Origin: Deefgea rivuli DSM 18356
GTDB lineage: Bacteria; Pseudomonadota; Gammaproteobacteria; Burkholderiales; Chitinibacteraceae
Reading direction: 5' to 3'
DNA length: 64,000 bases
Assembly (NCBI RefSeq): GCF_000620145.1
Contig: NZ_KK211081.1
Coordinates: forward strand, 124,001-188,000
Shown: piece by piece, positions 55,212-64,000 of the stretch
Layout: each line of letters opens with the position of its first letter
Position numbering within the stretch: the stretch's first letter is position 1
The notes under the pieces: generated by a model
What the model was told of the DNA's origin: nothing
The model's input: only the letters and a program-made list of their open reading frames with translations
Database searches by the model: none
Made by a program: the position numbers and the translations under genes

Positions 55212-56327
55212 TTACGCAGCAGCCAAGACTATATCCGCAATATATTTTAAATCTGTATCATCAAGCCACCAACCGCAAGGCAATGCAATAATAGTTTCTT
55301 GTAATGCAGTTGAATTCGGTAAGTTGCTACTTGATATATGCGGATCAAAACAACTATAAGTGTTATTTAAATTGTGCAAAATCGATGCCGCAATACCTTC
55401 ACTTTTCAATCGTGCAAGTAACTGATTACGTTGTGGAGTACTAATGAGATAGACCCAATATGCAGGCACACTTTGATCCAGCGGTTTTATCGATTTTATG
55501 CTGGCGTGCCCTTGAAATCGTTTCTCTAAATAGGCCGCATGGCGACGTGCCATAGCAACTCGCGTCTCAACATCTGATAATTGTATAAACCCTAGAGCGG
55601 CACATAAATTATTCATTGTATAAGCCCAACCTGCTTCAGCGACATCTTCTGCCGGATTTATTTCACCATCAGATCGCCTAAATTGACTTAAGTTAATTCC
55701 TAATCGGCGTAATCGACGAGCATCTGCTGCACTTTCAGCTGAGCGGCAAACTAATGCACCACCTTCAGTCGTGTTGATTTGCCGATTTGGATAAAATGAA
55801 TAAACTGCAAAGTCCCCCCATGAGCCAACATTCTTTCCCGCATAAGTAGCCAAAAGCGCGTTATCACAATCTTCAATTAATGCAATACCATGCTCACGAC
55901 AAATATTCGCAATTTCCGCTACTGGCCCAGGATAACCAGCAACATGATATAAAATTGCAGCTTTAGTTTTAGGAGTAATTAAAGCTAAAAATGCCTTTGG
56001 ATCAATACATACGCTATCTGGAGATACATCAGCCCATACAGCAGTCGCCCCCATAGCAGCAATGGGCGAATTCGTCGCAAGGCAGGCAAACGGAGTAGTA
56101 ATTACTTCATCGCCAGCCCTTACACCAGAAAGGTACAATGCCAGATGAATCCCGCTCGTCATATCTACCGTGGTTACAACATGCTCCGCATCAAGTAAGC
56201 GACCTAAGCCTGCTTCAAATTGAGAAACATACCCACCTCCAGCGATACGCCCACTCCGTAATACCTCGATAGCAATATCTTCCATTTGAGGCGAATTGAA
56301 TACACTAAATAATGAGATTGATTTCAC
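55212..56327 (-). CDS. DegT/DnrJ/EryC1/StrS homologue lacking the PLP lysine (Arg182)
   Basis: 371 aa with the sugar aminotransferase fold: DMTSGIHLALYL, TPFACLATNSPIAAMGATAV and IEDCDNALLATYAG (pyridine-N Asp153). At the Schiff-base position the sequence reads SFYPNRQINTTEGGALVC, with Arg182 where aminotransferases have Lys (typical SFYPNKQITTGEGG). The codon is CGG, so this is not a one-base ambiguity. Starts at GTG 56327 with GAGG 6 nt upstream. The neighbouring DegT (56330-57415) has Lys182. It may be a non-aminotransferase enzyme or a partner subunit. Confidence 0.82.
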   Translation of the reverse strand: MKSISLFSVFNSPQMEDIAIEVLRSGRIAGGGYVSQFEAGLGRLLDAEHVVTTVDMTSGIHLALYLSGVRAGDEVITTPFACLATNSPIAAMGATAVWADVSPDSVCIDPKAFLALITPKTKAAILYHVAGYPGPVAEIANICREHGIALIEDCDNALLATYAGKNVGSWGDFAVYSFYPNRQINTTEGGALVCRSAESAADARRLRRLGINLSQFRRSDGEINPAEDVAEAGWAYTMNNLCAALGFIQLSDVETRVAMARRHAAYLEKRFQGHASIKSIKPLDQSVPAYWVYLISTPQRNQLLARLKSEGIAASILHNLNNTYSCFDPHISSSNLPNSTALQETIIALPCGWWLDDTDLKYIADIVLAAA

Positions 56328-56329
56328 AC

Positions 56330-57415
56330 TTAACCTCGTTTTAAGGCATCAACTATTTTTTCTCGATCGTCGTCTGTTACCCACCAACCGCATGGCACGT
56401 GAATCATACGCTGATAGTATTTTTCAAGCTGAGGAAGTTCACCTGCATAAGGTTTGAAAATACTGTGATAATGATTGGGGCGATGTAATTTGTTGGCGGC
56501 AACCCCAACCTCTGCAAGCCGCTTTTCAATATCAGCAAAATCATCAGAAAATACCGTATAGAGCCAATAGCTCGGTAGCGCTGTGGCATCAAATGTAGGA
56601 ACGCTAAGCCCAGAGATGCTAGAGATATGTTCATCAAAAAAATGACCGTTAGCTTGATGTCGGCTAATTACATTATCAATAACGTCAAGTTGAGCGAGAC
56701 CAATCGTCGCTGCAACATTATGCATATTGTATTTATAACCGACACTCGTTATATCAACTTCTGTACGTGGGATACCTTTTTCGAGCCCAAACCATCTAAA
56801 TTTCTTCGCAGCCCTTAGTAAAGACTCATCTTTAAAAGTGAGCACACCACCATCGATTGTCGTCATATGCTTAATAGCTTGGAATGAGAAAATTGCAAAA
56901 TCTCCCACACAACCAATGCCTTTATCATTATAACGAGCACCTAGTGCATGAGCACAATCCTCAATTAAAGGTATCCCATGACGCTGAGCAATCTCAGCAA
57001 TTTCCGCTAAACGAACTGGAATACCTGCGTAATGAACAACAACAATCGCACGAGTTTTTTTCGTGATTTTTTGTGCAATATCTGCCGGATCCAAATTACC
57101 TGAGCTAATATCCACATCGGCAAATACAGGAATTGCACCTATCTGCAGAATGACCACATTTGTGGGCTCAGCGGTCATACTTGTCGTAATCACTTCATCA
57201 CCAGCAGCGACGCCAGCTAACACCAATGCAGCATGCAATGCCGCTGTACCACTTGACATCGCAACTGCACGATCAAGTCCAAAATGCCGAGCGAATTGGC
57301 GCTCAAATTCATAGACTGGCTCACCTTCTGCCAACATACCACTATAAAGCACCTGCTCTAGCATTGGCATTAGTTTATTACTTTCTGGCAAACCTACTTT
57401 AATTAGTGGCAGCAT
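56330..57415 (-). CDS. DegT/DnrJ/EryC1/StrS sugar aminotransferase (intact)
   Basis: PLP-dependent aminotransferase of a 4- or 3-keto-6-deoxy nucleotide sugar. 361 aa. SSGTAALHAALVLAG, IEDCAHALGARYN (Asp153), and the Schiff-base lysine Lys182 in SFQAIKHMTTIDGG. Lies next to a GNAT that could N-acetylate the amino sugar. Likely substrates are the RfbB product dTDP-4-keto-6-deoxyglucose or a UDP-keto sugar; which one cannot be told. AGGGA precedes the ATG. Confidence 0.9.
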   Translation of the reverse strand: MLPLIKVGLPESNKLMPMLEQVLYSGMLAEGEPVYEFERQFARHFGLDRAVAMSSGTAALHAALVLAGVAAGDEVITTSMTAEPTNVVILQIGAIPVFADVDISSGNLDPADIAQKITKKTRAIVVVHYAGIPVRLAEIAEIAQRHGIPLIEDCAHALGARYNDKGIGCVGDFAIFSFQAIKHMTTIDGGVLTFKDESLLRAAKKFRWFGLEKGIPRTEVDITSVGYKYNMHNVAATIGLAQLDVIDNVISRHQANGHFFDEHISSISGLSVPTFDATALPSYWLYTVFSDDFADIEKRLAEVGVAANKLHRPNHYHSIFKPYAGELPQLEKYYQRMIHVPCGWWVTDDDREKIVDALKRG

Positions 57416-57423
57416 GTTTTCCC

Positions 57424-58224
57424 TTAGATTCTATCTAGTAAACCAATCCAAATTTTTTCATTTATGGTATTCGCATTCAAACTAGAATCGAAAACCAACC
57501 ACATCTGATTTGCTTCTCCATCAAGAGTAACAATCCCATACTCTCCATCAATTTTCTTGATTAAACAATCATCGCTCGATAATAAAAATTTAATTCTACG
57601 CGGCATCAAATTTCTAACGGCAGAAAGCACCACACCGACATCACCAGTCCAATCGACGAGTGTTCTAATAGAACCATTATCTACATAGCTAAATGAAGAA
57701 GCATCAACAACTACTTTACTGCCTGAAATTGAAAATGAAGGAATAACAGGTAGATCAAACTGCTCAAATTTCTGATTAAAACTTAATTCTTTATCAGAAA
57801 AATCTATTGTGCCTGAAAACGCTTTTCCTACCATTTCAAAACCATGCCCAACATATACAGCGGGAAATCGTGTCCATAATGTGCAAGCTGAAAAATCAAT
57901 CTCTTTTGCTAATTTAATCGCTCGGTCTAGCAATAATTTTGCTATACCGCTGCCTCGACATTCACTTGCTACACACACAAGTCCAATAACCCCATAAACA
58001 CCAATCTCAGAATGTACACATCGCTGCAGAACTAAGCCACCAATGACACGACCAGCTTTTTTGCATAGAATATAATAAATATTATCTGAACTATTCAAAA
58101 GAAAAGGAACGTGTTTTTTCAATGAAATCCCACGCTCTCTAGATTTAAAGAAAACATCCCAAACCAGTTCAGAAAACCCGACATTTGGCTGTGCTTCAAT
58201 AAAAAATTCAATATCATCATTCAT
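57424..58224 (-). CDS. GNAT-family N-acetyltransferase
   Basis: 266 aa. The N-terminal ~140 residues form a GNAT domain with the acetyl-CoA loop CRGSGIAKLLLDRA near residue 88 and a long strand before it (VYGVIGLVCVAS). The C-terminal ~120 residues are beta-rich and not recognised. Probably acetylates the amino sugar made by the adjacent aminotransferase. ATG overlaps the rfbC stop by one nt (TAATG). Confidence 0.85.
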   Translation of the reverse strand: MNDDIEFFIEAQPNVGFSELVWDVFFKSRERGISLKKHVPFLLNSSDNIYYILCKKAGRVIGGLVLQRCVHSEIGVYGVIGLVCVASECRGSGIAKLLLDRAIKLAKEIDFSACTLWTRFPAVYVGHGFEMVGKAFSGTIDFSDKELSFNQKFEQFDLPVIPSFSISGSKVVVDASSFSYVDNGSIRTLVDWTGDVGVVLSAVRNLMPRRIKFLLSSDDCLIKKIDGEYGIVTLDGEANQMWLVFDSSLNANTINEKIWIGLLDRI

Positions 58225-58778
58225 TAATAAAATCTTTTAAGAAAATCCTGCTGATCAAAGGTAATACCCGCTTGATCTTTTTTAGATAACTGAGGTTCAA
58301 CATCTAAAGGCCATTGAATATCTAAATTTTTATCATTCCACAGCAAGCTACGTTCAAACTCCGGATGCCAATAATCAGTCGTTTTGTACAAAAATTCAGC
58401 GACTTCACTTACGACGACAAACCCATGTGCAAATCCTTCTGGAATCCACAACAGTCGCTTATTTTCTTCACTTAAGGTAACCCCCACCCATTTCCCAAAC
58501 GTGGGCGAAGATTTACGAATATCTACCGCCACGTCAAATACTTCACCCCGTGTGCAACGCACCAATTTACCTTGTGGATGTTGAATTTGGTAATGCAAAC
58601 CACGCAAAACACCCTTTACTGATTTCGAGTGATTATCTTGTGCAAACTCTACTTTTCTACCAATTGCTGCTTCGAATTTGGCTTGATTAAAACTTTCGTA
58701 AAAAAAACCACGCTCATCACCAAACACGGCAGGTTCAATAATTTTTACATCCGGAATTTCGGTATCAATAATATTCAT
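58224..58778 (-). CDS. rfbC: dTDP-4-dehydrorhamnose 3,5-epimerase
   Basis: Cupin epimerase of dTDP-L-rhamnose synthesis. 184 aa. VFGDERGFFYESFNQAKF, FAQDNHSKSVKGVLRGLHYQ (catalytic His in RGLHYQ), EVFDVAVDIRKSSPTFGKW and the WIPEGFAHGF motif. Standard length. With rfbA, rfbD and rfbB it makes a complete dTDP-rhamnose set. One nt from rfbA. Confidence 0.96.
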   Translation of the reverse strand: MNIIDTEIPDVKIIEPAVFGDERGFFYESFNQAKFEAAIGRKVEFAQDNHSKSVKGVLRGLHYQIQHPQGKLVRCTRGEVFDVAVDIRKSSPTFGKWVGVTLSEENKRLLWIPEGFAHGFVVVSEVAEFLYKTTDYWHPEFERSLLWNDKNLDIQWPLDVEPQLSKKDQAGITFDQQDFLKRFY

Positions 58779-58779
58779 T

Positions 58780-59664
58780 TTAATAAATGATCTCTTTAAT
58801 CAAGCGCAATAGATATTGACCATAAGCATTTTTCTTCAATGGCTGAGCCAACTTCTCAACCTGCGCCGCATCAATCCAGCCTTGGCGATAAGCAATTTCT
58901 TCTGGGCAACACACTTTCAAGCCTTGACGGGCTTCGATAGTTTGGATGAATTGGCTGGCTTCCAGCATGGATTCATGGGTTCCTGTATCTAGCCATGCAT
59001 AACCACGACCCATGGTTTGTACATCCAGCTGACCTTTTGCAAGGTACGCTCCGTTCACATCGGTAATTTCTAGCTCCCCACGTGGTGATGGCTTAATATT
59101 TTTCGCGATTTCGATCACGCTATTATCGTAAAAATACAGCCCCGTGACCGCGTAATTCGATTTCGGTTTAGCTGGTTTCTCTTCGATGGAAAGCGCTTTT
59201 CCGTTGGCATCAAAATCAACCACGCCGTAACGCTCAGGGTCATTCACGTGGTAAGCAAATACACTCGCACCACTATCTTTGGCAGACGCCGCTTGCAATA
59301 GCTCGGCAAACTCATGGCCGTAGAAAATATTATCGCCCAGCACCAAAGCCACGTCATCTTGACCAATAAAGCCTTCCCCAATGATAAACGCTTGCGCAAG
59401 ACCATCTGGACTAGGTTGCACTGCATATTGCAATTTGATACCCCACAGACTACCGTCGCCGAGCAATTGCTCAAAGCGGGGCGTGTCTTGTGGGGTGGAA
59501 ATAATCAAAATATCGCGTATACCTGCTAACAGCAATGCACTGAGCGGGTAGTAGATCATTGGTTTGTCATAGATAGGCAGCAGTTGTTTAGATACGGCGA
59601 TCGTTGCTGGATACAAACGCGTACCGGAACCGCCTGCCAAAATAATACCTTTACGATTTGCCAT
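58780..59664 (-). CDS. rfbA: Glucose-1-phosphate thymidylyltransferase
   Basis: Makes dTDP-glucose from dTTP and glucose-1-phosphate. 294 aa. [17 protein letters not shown] nucleotide-binding loop, [26 protein letters not shown] and [19 protein letters not shown]. Usual family length. Fourth gene in the rfbB-D-A-C order. Confidence 0.97.
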   Translation of the reverse strand: MANRKGIILAGGSGTRLYPATIAVSKQLLPIYDKPMIYYPLSALLLAGIRDILIISTPQDTPRFEQLLGDGSLWGIKLQYAVQPSPDGLAQAFIIGEGFIGQDDVALVLGDNIFYGHEFAELLQAASAKDSGASVFAYHVNDPERYGVVDFDANGKALSIEEKPAKPKSNYAVTGLYFYDNSVIEIAKNIKPSPRGELEITDVNGAYLAKGQLDVQTMGRGYAWLDTGTHESMLEASQFIQTIEARQGLKVCCPEEIAYRQGWIDAAQVEKLAQPLKKNAYGQYLLRLIKEIIY

Positions 59665-59691
59665 GCTAATTCCTTGTGTCTTTTAGTCGAT

Positions 59692-60597
59692 TCACGACGG
59701 TTTTAATAGCGTCATCACTTGCTGTACACCCATAGTCCAATCCGGCAAAACTAGGCCAAAAGTATCTTGCAGCTTTTGAGTATTGAGCCGTGAATTAGCA
59801 GGGCGTGGTGCAGGTACTGGATAGTCAGTTGCAGGGATGGCTTTGATCTCTTTGCGGCTAAGCTTTAGGGTATAGCCTTGCAGGATAGCAAGATCATTAA
59901 CTAGCGACGCATACCCGTGCCAACTGGTTTCACCACTAGCGACTAAGTGATAAGTGCCAAAATCAAACTGGGCCTGATCTGCAGCATGGAGATATTGCGC
60001 AATAATTTGCGCCGTTACATCGGCAATTAAACTCGCCGAAGTCGGTGCGCCGATTTGATCGGCGACCACGCCCAAAGCATCGCGCTGCTGCATCAGACGC
60101 AACATCGTTTTTAAGAAATTAGCGCCATGCGCGCCGAACACCCAACTAGTGCGGAAAATCAAATGCTGGCAGCCGCTAGCGCGAATAGCTTCTTCACCCG
60201 CTAGCTTCGTTTTGCCATATACAGATTGTGGGTTGGTCGCGTCACTTTCAACGTAGCAACCCGATTTACAGCCATCAAACACATAATCAGTCGAATAATG
60301 CACTAGCAATACACCGAGCTTCGCAGCTTCCTCAGCAAAAACCTGAGGTGCGGTTGCATTGAGCAAAGTAGCGAGTTCAACTTCAGATTCGGCGCGATCC
60401 ACTGCGGTATGCGCGGCCGGATTAACAATGATATCGGGGCGAATACGCTGTACCAATTCACGAATCGCCTCGGGACTGCTTAAATCACACTCATCACGCC
60501 CAATGGCAATCACTTCGCCGAGCACGGCAAGGCTACGCTGCAATTCAAAACCGACTTGGCCATTTTTACCGGTAAGCAATATCTTCGTCAAAGCCAC
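59692..60597 (-). CDS. rfbD: dTDP-4-dehydrorhamnose reductase
   Basis: Final NADPH reduction to dTDP-L-rhamnose. 301 aa from GTG 60597 (VALTKILLTGKNGQVGFELQ), which has GGAG 7 nt upstream; longer frames lie in rfbB and lack support. GKNGQVG nucleotide loop, NPAAHTAVDRAE, STDYVFDG and YGKTKLAGEEA (catalytic Tyr-Lys). Two nt from the rfbB stop. Confidence 0.96.
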   Translation of the reverse strand: MALTKILLTGKNGQVGFELQRSLAVLGEVIAIGRDECDLSSPEAIRELVQRIRPDIIVNPAAHTAVDRAESEVELATLLNATAPQVFAEEAAKLGVLLVHYSTDYVFDGCKSGCYVESDATNPQSVYGKTKLAGEEAIRASGCQHLIFRTSWVFGAHGANFLKTMLRLMQQRDALGVVADQIGAPTSASLIADVTAQIIAQYLHAADQAQFDFGTYHLVASGETSWHGYASLVNDLAILQGYTLKLSRKEIKAIPATDYPVPAPRPANSRLNTQKLQDTFGLVLPDWTMGVQQVMTLLKPS

Positions 60598-60599
60598 GT

Positions 60600-61661
60600 T
60601 TAAGCTCCATACTGGGCTGATACCCACTCAAGATATGCGCCACTAGTCACATTGCTCACCCAATCTTGATTCACCAAATACCATTCCACTGTTTTGCGGA
60701 TGCCTGATTCAAATGTTTCTGCTGGTTTCCAACCCAATTCACACTCTAATTTGCGCGCATCAATCGCGTAGCGACGGTCGTGACCGGGTCTATCGGTGAC
60801 ATAAGTGATTTGCTCAACATAAGCTTTACCGTCGGCCTTTGGCTGCAATTCATCCAACAAGCTGCAAATTGTATGTACGACATCCAAATTGGCTTTTTCA
60901 TTCCAGCCACCGACGTTATACGTTTCGCCCACTTTGCCTGCTTCCAGCACACGACGAATCGCCGAGCAATGATCTTTGACGTACAACCAATCACGGATTT
61001 GCTGGCCATCGCCATAAATTGGTAAAGCCTTACCAGCTAGCGCATTCAAAATCACCAGCGGAATCAGTTTTTCTGGAAAATGGTAGGGGCCATAGTTGTT
61101 TGAACAATTAGTCGTCAATACTGGCAAGCCATAGGTGTGATGCCAAGCGCGCACTAAATGATCCGATGCGGCTTTGCTGGCGGAATATGGGCTATTCGGT
61201 TCAAACGCTTTTTCTTCCGCAAACGCCGGGTCATTCGCTGCCAACGTGCCGTACACTTCATCGGTAGAAACATGCAGAAAACGAAATGCAGATTTTTTCA
61301 TCGCTGCTAAATCAGTCCAATAGCTGCGAACTGATTCAAGTAAATTAAACGTACCGACCACATTAGTTTGAATAAACTCACCCGGGCCAGTAATTGAGCG
61401 ATCAACGTGCGATTCAGCGGCAAAATTAATCACTGCACGTGGCTGATGCTCAGCCAATAGTCGACTCAGCGCATCCCGATTACCAATATCAGCACGCACA
61501 AATATATGACGATGATCGCCATCCAAGCTTTTTAATGTATCAAGATTACCTGCGTAGGTTAACTTATCTACGTTAATCAACAGCTCATCACAACCAGCTA
61601 GCCAGTCTAAAACAAAATTACCACCAATAAATCCGGCTCCGCCTGTGACTAAAATTGTCAT
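60600..61661 (-). CDS. rfbB: dTDP-glucose 4,6-dehydratase
   Basis: NAD-dependent SDR converting dTDP-glucose to dTDP-4-keto-6-deoxyglucose. 353 aa from ATG 61661 ([17 protein letters not shown]). Motifs [34 protein letters not shown] and [15 protein letters not shown]. Start overlaps the Wzz stop (TAATG). Its product feeds RfbC/RfbD and possibly the DegT/GNAT branch. Confidence 0.97.
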   Translation of the reverse strand: MTILVTGGAGFIGGNFVLDWLAGCDELLINVDKLTYAGNLDTLKSLDGDHRHIFVRADIGNRDALSRLLAEHQPRAVINFAAESHVDRSITGPGEFIQTNVVGTFNLLESVRSYWTDLAAMKKSAFRFLHVSTDEVYGTLAANDPAFAEEKAFEPNSPYSASKAASDHLVRAWHHTYGLPVLTTNCSNNYGPYHFPEKLIPLVILNALAGKALPIYGDGQQIRDWLYVKDHCSAIRRVLEAGKVGETYNVGGWNEKANLDVVHTICSLLDELQPKADGKAYVEQITYVTDRPGHDRRYAIDARKLECELGWKPAETFESGIRKTVEWYLVNQDWVSNVTSGAYLEWVSAQYGA

Positions 61662-62860
61662 TATTTTTGACCTTTCCAATATTGTTTTAATTCATTCATA
61701 CGCACGGCATTTTCAGCATTTTGCGAGGCCTTCTGGAGAGCTTCGCGGATAAACGCCAGCAAGATACCAAAAAAACCACCAGCAAATAGCCCTAACAACA
61801 CAATTAATCCGCGCTTTGGTTTAAGTTTATTCTCTGGAGGGGTAGCGGCATCGAGCACCTGAATATTTGCACCTTCTTTTGCCTCGTCCAAACGCGCCAT
61901 TTCTAATTGCTTAGCCATTAGCTCAAACAACATTTCCTGATATTTTACATCACGAAGTTTGCGGATAAATTCTAACCCTGCTTCAGGTACTTTTGCTTTA
62001 CTGACCAACACATCTTCATCAGTAGAGCCTTTGTTAATTACAAATAACTGCGCTTGCAAACCGGCAATTTCGGCTTTAACCCGTTTGTATTCAGGATTGT
62101 CTTCAGTAACAACGGTACTCATCGAACTGAGCTGGACTTGTCTTGCCGCCATTTGCGCTCGGAGGGCTACCAAAGCCTCCATGGTTGCTTTACCTGACGC
62201 CTCTAATGTAAAGAATCCAGTTTTTTCCTGCTCTTTTTTTAAAGCAACTTCAGCATCAGCCAGATTTTTTTTGACTTTAGCAAGTTGAATTTCAAACAAC
62301 TGACGACGTTGTGCTGCTTCGCCTACTGCTAAATGTCCAGATAACGAGCGCAATTCCACAACATAAGCATTGGCTAAATCAGCCGCCCGCTTTGGGTCTT
62401 TATCGTTCACTTTAATGCTAATCAAGCCATCTTTACCGGATGTAATAGCTGTACGTGCCTCTAGTGTTTTTAATGCTCCACTAAGCGTTTCCGAAGCGTA
62501 ATATTTTTTTAAATCAAACTGTTTTACTAGAGGCTCTTGTACGGCACGACTCCCCATCATGCCGATATAGATATCATTTGGATTTTTAATCCCACCAGCA
62601 CCGCCAGCCAAAGCACCTAGGCCACCGAGTGAAGCTAACATCGCCGATGCGCCCGATTGCTGCTGTGGTGGCAAAATTGTCGTTTCAGCCTCAAAAATTG
62701 GCGTTGCTAATAAAGCATAAGTTACCGCTGCCACGCCGAAAATCGCAGTAGTCTTAATAATCAAGGCTTTGTTTTTAACCAACACAATCAATAAATCAAT
62801 CAAGCTAATTTCATCATCAGGTATTGGAGCCGACTCGGTTGTTAGGTTAGCAGTCGTCAT
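61661..62860 (-). CDS. wzz: Chain-length determinant Wzz/polysaccharide co-polymerase
   Basis: Inner-membrane regulator of polymer length. 399 aa from ATG 62860. Two membrane helices (about residues 35-55 and 365-385) bracket a coiled-coil periplasmic domain. N-terminal region [19 protein letters not shown], then a Gly/Ala-rich stretch ([16 protein letters not shown]). The proline-rich [19 protein letters not shown] before the second helix is typical of Wzz. No tyrosine-kinase domain, so it is Wzz-like rather than a Wzc fusion. The stop overlaps rfbB. Confidence 0.9.
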   Translation of the reverse strand: MTTANLTTESAPIPDDEISLIDLLIVLVKNKALIIKTTAIFGVAAVTYALLATPIFEAETTILPPQQQSGASAMLASLGGLGALAGGAGGIKNPNDIYIGMMGSRAVQEPLVKQFDLKKYYASETLSGALKTLEARTAITSGKDGLISIKVNDKDPKRAADLANAYVVELRSLSGHLAVGEAAQRRQLFEIQLAKVKKNLADAEVALKKEQEKTGFFTLEASGKATMEALVALRAQMAARQVQLSSMSTVVTEDNPEYKRVKAEIAGLQAQLFVINKGSTDEDVLVSKAKVPEAGLEFIRKLRDVKYQEMLFELMAKQLEMARLDEAKEGANIQVLDAATPPENKLKPKRGLIVLLGLFAGGFFGILLAFIREALQKASQNAENAVRMNELKQYWKGQK

Positions 62861-62862
62861 GC

Positions 62863-64000
62863 TTAGTATCCCAATACATTGATCGCAGCAACACCTGTCG
62901 CGAAATTGCTTAGGATTTGAGTCCAATCCATTGCATCTTTCACCCAAGTAGTTTTATCTATCTTTTGTGGCACAATTAGCAAGTCGCCAGGTAAAGCATT
63001 TTGACTTAATGCCGTCTTACTTAACCATCCGCGATTATTCGAACCGATAATGCTGCCATCTGCACGCATTACATACACTTGATCTTCATTGGCATCTTCT
63101 TTATAACCACCTGCCATATTCAAATAATCCGCCAAGGTTTTTTTACTGCTATATAAAAAAGCAGCGTTTCGGTTATAAACCTGCCCGCTAACCGCTACAG
63201 TCGTTGCCTTACGTGGCACATAGAAGCGGTCACCATCTTCTAGAGTGGCATCAGGCAGATCCTCCTCTAAAGCATCAGGCAGCAAGCCAAGCACAATTCG
63301 ACCTGAAGGCTGTGTTTTACGAATCCGATCTACCAAGCCCTTACCCAGCTCGGTCTGACCTTTTGCCTCAAGTGCGGCAGTTTGTCCCGTCGCATTTTGT
63401 AGTTTGGAAGCACTCATAGACGTCGTATTCGCCTCTAACTCATCGGCCATTTCATCCAACGATTTTCTTTGCTGCTCACGCACTGACAAACGAGTCAACT
63501 CAGCAGCAAAGAGCCAACCATCTTCGGTCAAGCCACCTGCGCGCTGTACTACATCTTGCAGTGTTTCATTTGACTTAATTTGGTATACCCCCGGAACAGC
63601 AACCTCACCTTCAACAGTGACATATTTAGGTAGAGAACCAATTGGAGAGCGCATGTCATTACGAGTAAAAATGGTAACGATATCATCAGCTTGCAATTGA
63701 ATGTCATTGGCTGGATCTTTTTTCAACGCCTTAGCCAAATTAAAACTAATTAACTTGTTTTCAAAGGTTTTTGGATCCCGCCGCTGAATTGCAGCATAGT
63801 CCCAGTTAATTTCTTGTCCGCTTTGGCTACGAATCGTATTTGCTTGCGTCTCTTGAGCTGCGGTTTTAATTGCAGTATTAAATAAACCTTTACTCCGATC
63901 TTCCCAATATTTGGGGGTCAAAAGAAAGTCAACATCAGGAATCAAATCAGAAATACGCATTCCAGGCTTCCACTCTGCACGCAAAGCCAAACCTAAACTA
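62863..64000 (-). CDS. wza: Polysaccharide export protein (Wza-like), 5' end outside window
   Basis: Partial at its N-terminus: the frame is open to the window edge, with at least 379 codons visible. It contains SLBB/soluble-ligand-binding beta-grasp domains (KYVTVEGEVAVPGVYQIKSN; RKATTVAVSGQVYNRN with AGGYKEDANEDQVYVM). The C-terminal segment WTQILSNFATGVAAINVLGY is hydrophobic. The visible size already exceeds E. coli Wza (379 aa), so this is a larger, multi-SLBB exporter. It starts the polysaccharide transcription unit as seen here, two nt before wzz. Confidence 0.88.
   Translation of the reverse strand, partial: SLGLALRAEWKPGMRISDLIPDVDFLLTPKYWEDRSKGLFNTAIKTAAQETQANTIRSQSGQEINWDYAAIQRRDPKTFENKLISFNLAKALKKDPANDIQLQADDIVTIFTRNDMRSPIGSLPKYVTVEGEVAVPGVYQIKSNETLQDVVQRAGGLTEDGWLFAAELTRLSVREQQRKSLDEMADELEANTTSMSASKLQNATGQTAALEAKGQTELGKGLVDRIRKTQPSGRIVLGLLPDALEEDLPDATLEDGDRFYVPRKATTVAVSGQVYNRNAAFLYSSKKTLADYLNMAGGYKEDANEDQVYVMRADGSIIGSNNRGWLSKTALSQNALPGDLLIVPQKIDKTTWVKDAMDWTQILSNFATGVAAINVLGY

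Overview
The window reads as a chromosomal segment of a Gram-negative betaproteobacterium, most likely Neisseriales and perhaps Chitinibacteraceae. The placement rests on gene content and order: leuS-lptE-holA, kdsD-kdsC-lptC-lptA-lptB-rpoN-hpf-ptsN-hprK-rapZ, petABC-sspA-sspB, and purM/purN next to DUF3108 proteins. It is inference and no search was run. No rRNA, tRNA, phage, transposase or CRISPR array was seen. Nearly all of the window is coding.

Layout. 1-2.5 kb: ntrB-ntrC nitrogen two-component pair. 2.5-7.5 kb: a STAS protein, ferredoxin-NADP reductase, and etfBA divergent from ETF-ubiquinone oxidoreductase. 7.5-12.7 kb: asd, dtd, a MATE exporter and several unrecognised small genes. 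12.9-22.6 kb: one long minus-strand run. In transcription order it carries Kdo synthesis and LPS transport (kdsD, kdsC, lptC, lptA, lptB), rpoN, hpf, the PTS-Ntr and regulatory genes ptsN, hprK and rapZ, then a NusG-II protein, a Gx-family membrane protein, a 46-codon membrane microprotein and ubiX. 22.7-31.3 kb: a KefB/YbaL-type antiporter, a DegS-like protease, a NIF3 protein, a lipoprotein, the cytochrome bc1 complex petABC, and sspA-sspB. 31.3-36.5 kb: an RsmB-type methyltransferase, two DUF3108 envelope proteins, purN and purM. 37-45 kb: hda, two tandem type IV pilin-like genes, leuS-lptE-holA and rng. 45-64 kb: a continuous minus-strand surface polysaccharide locus. It runs from wza (cut by the window edge) through wzz, rfbBDAC, a GNAT, two DegT-family genes, Wzx, an FnlA-like dehydratase, three glycosyltransferases, an EpsG-type polymerase, a 4-epimerase/reductase and a PglC-like initiating transferase, to a PglF/WbpM-like dehydratase. 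Its centre (about 48-58 kb) is visibly richer in A+T than the flanks, as is usual for exchanged O-antigen cores.

The most unusual signals are mostly outside known genes. (1) An ~85-bp dispersed element with ends like TGCAAAAGTTTT and a GTAC-loop-GTAC core occurs eight times in 64 kb, one copy strongly diverged. (2) A second, ~48-bp palindromic family has GGTATAT...ATATACC ends and sits at gene 3' ends. (3) Two adjacent DegT homologues have Lys182 and Arg182 respectively at the PLP-lysine position. (4) A NusG-II plus Gx pair, families known from Gram-positive extracellular electron transfer loci, is joined to ubiX through an unannotated 46-aa membrane protein. (5) purN and purM share a nearly identical promoter-palindrome box.
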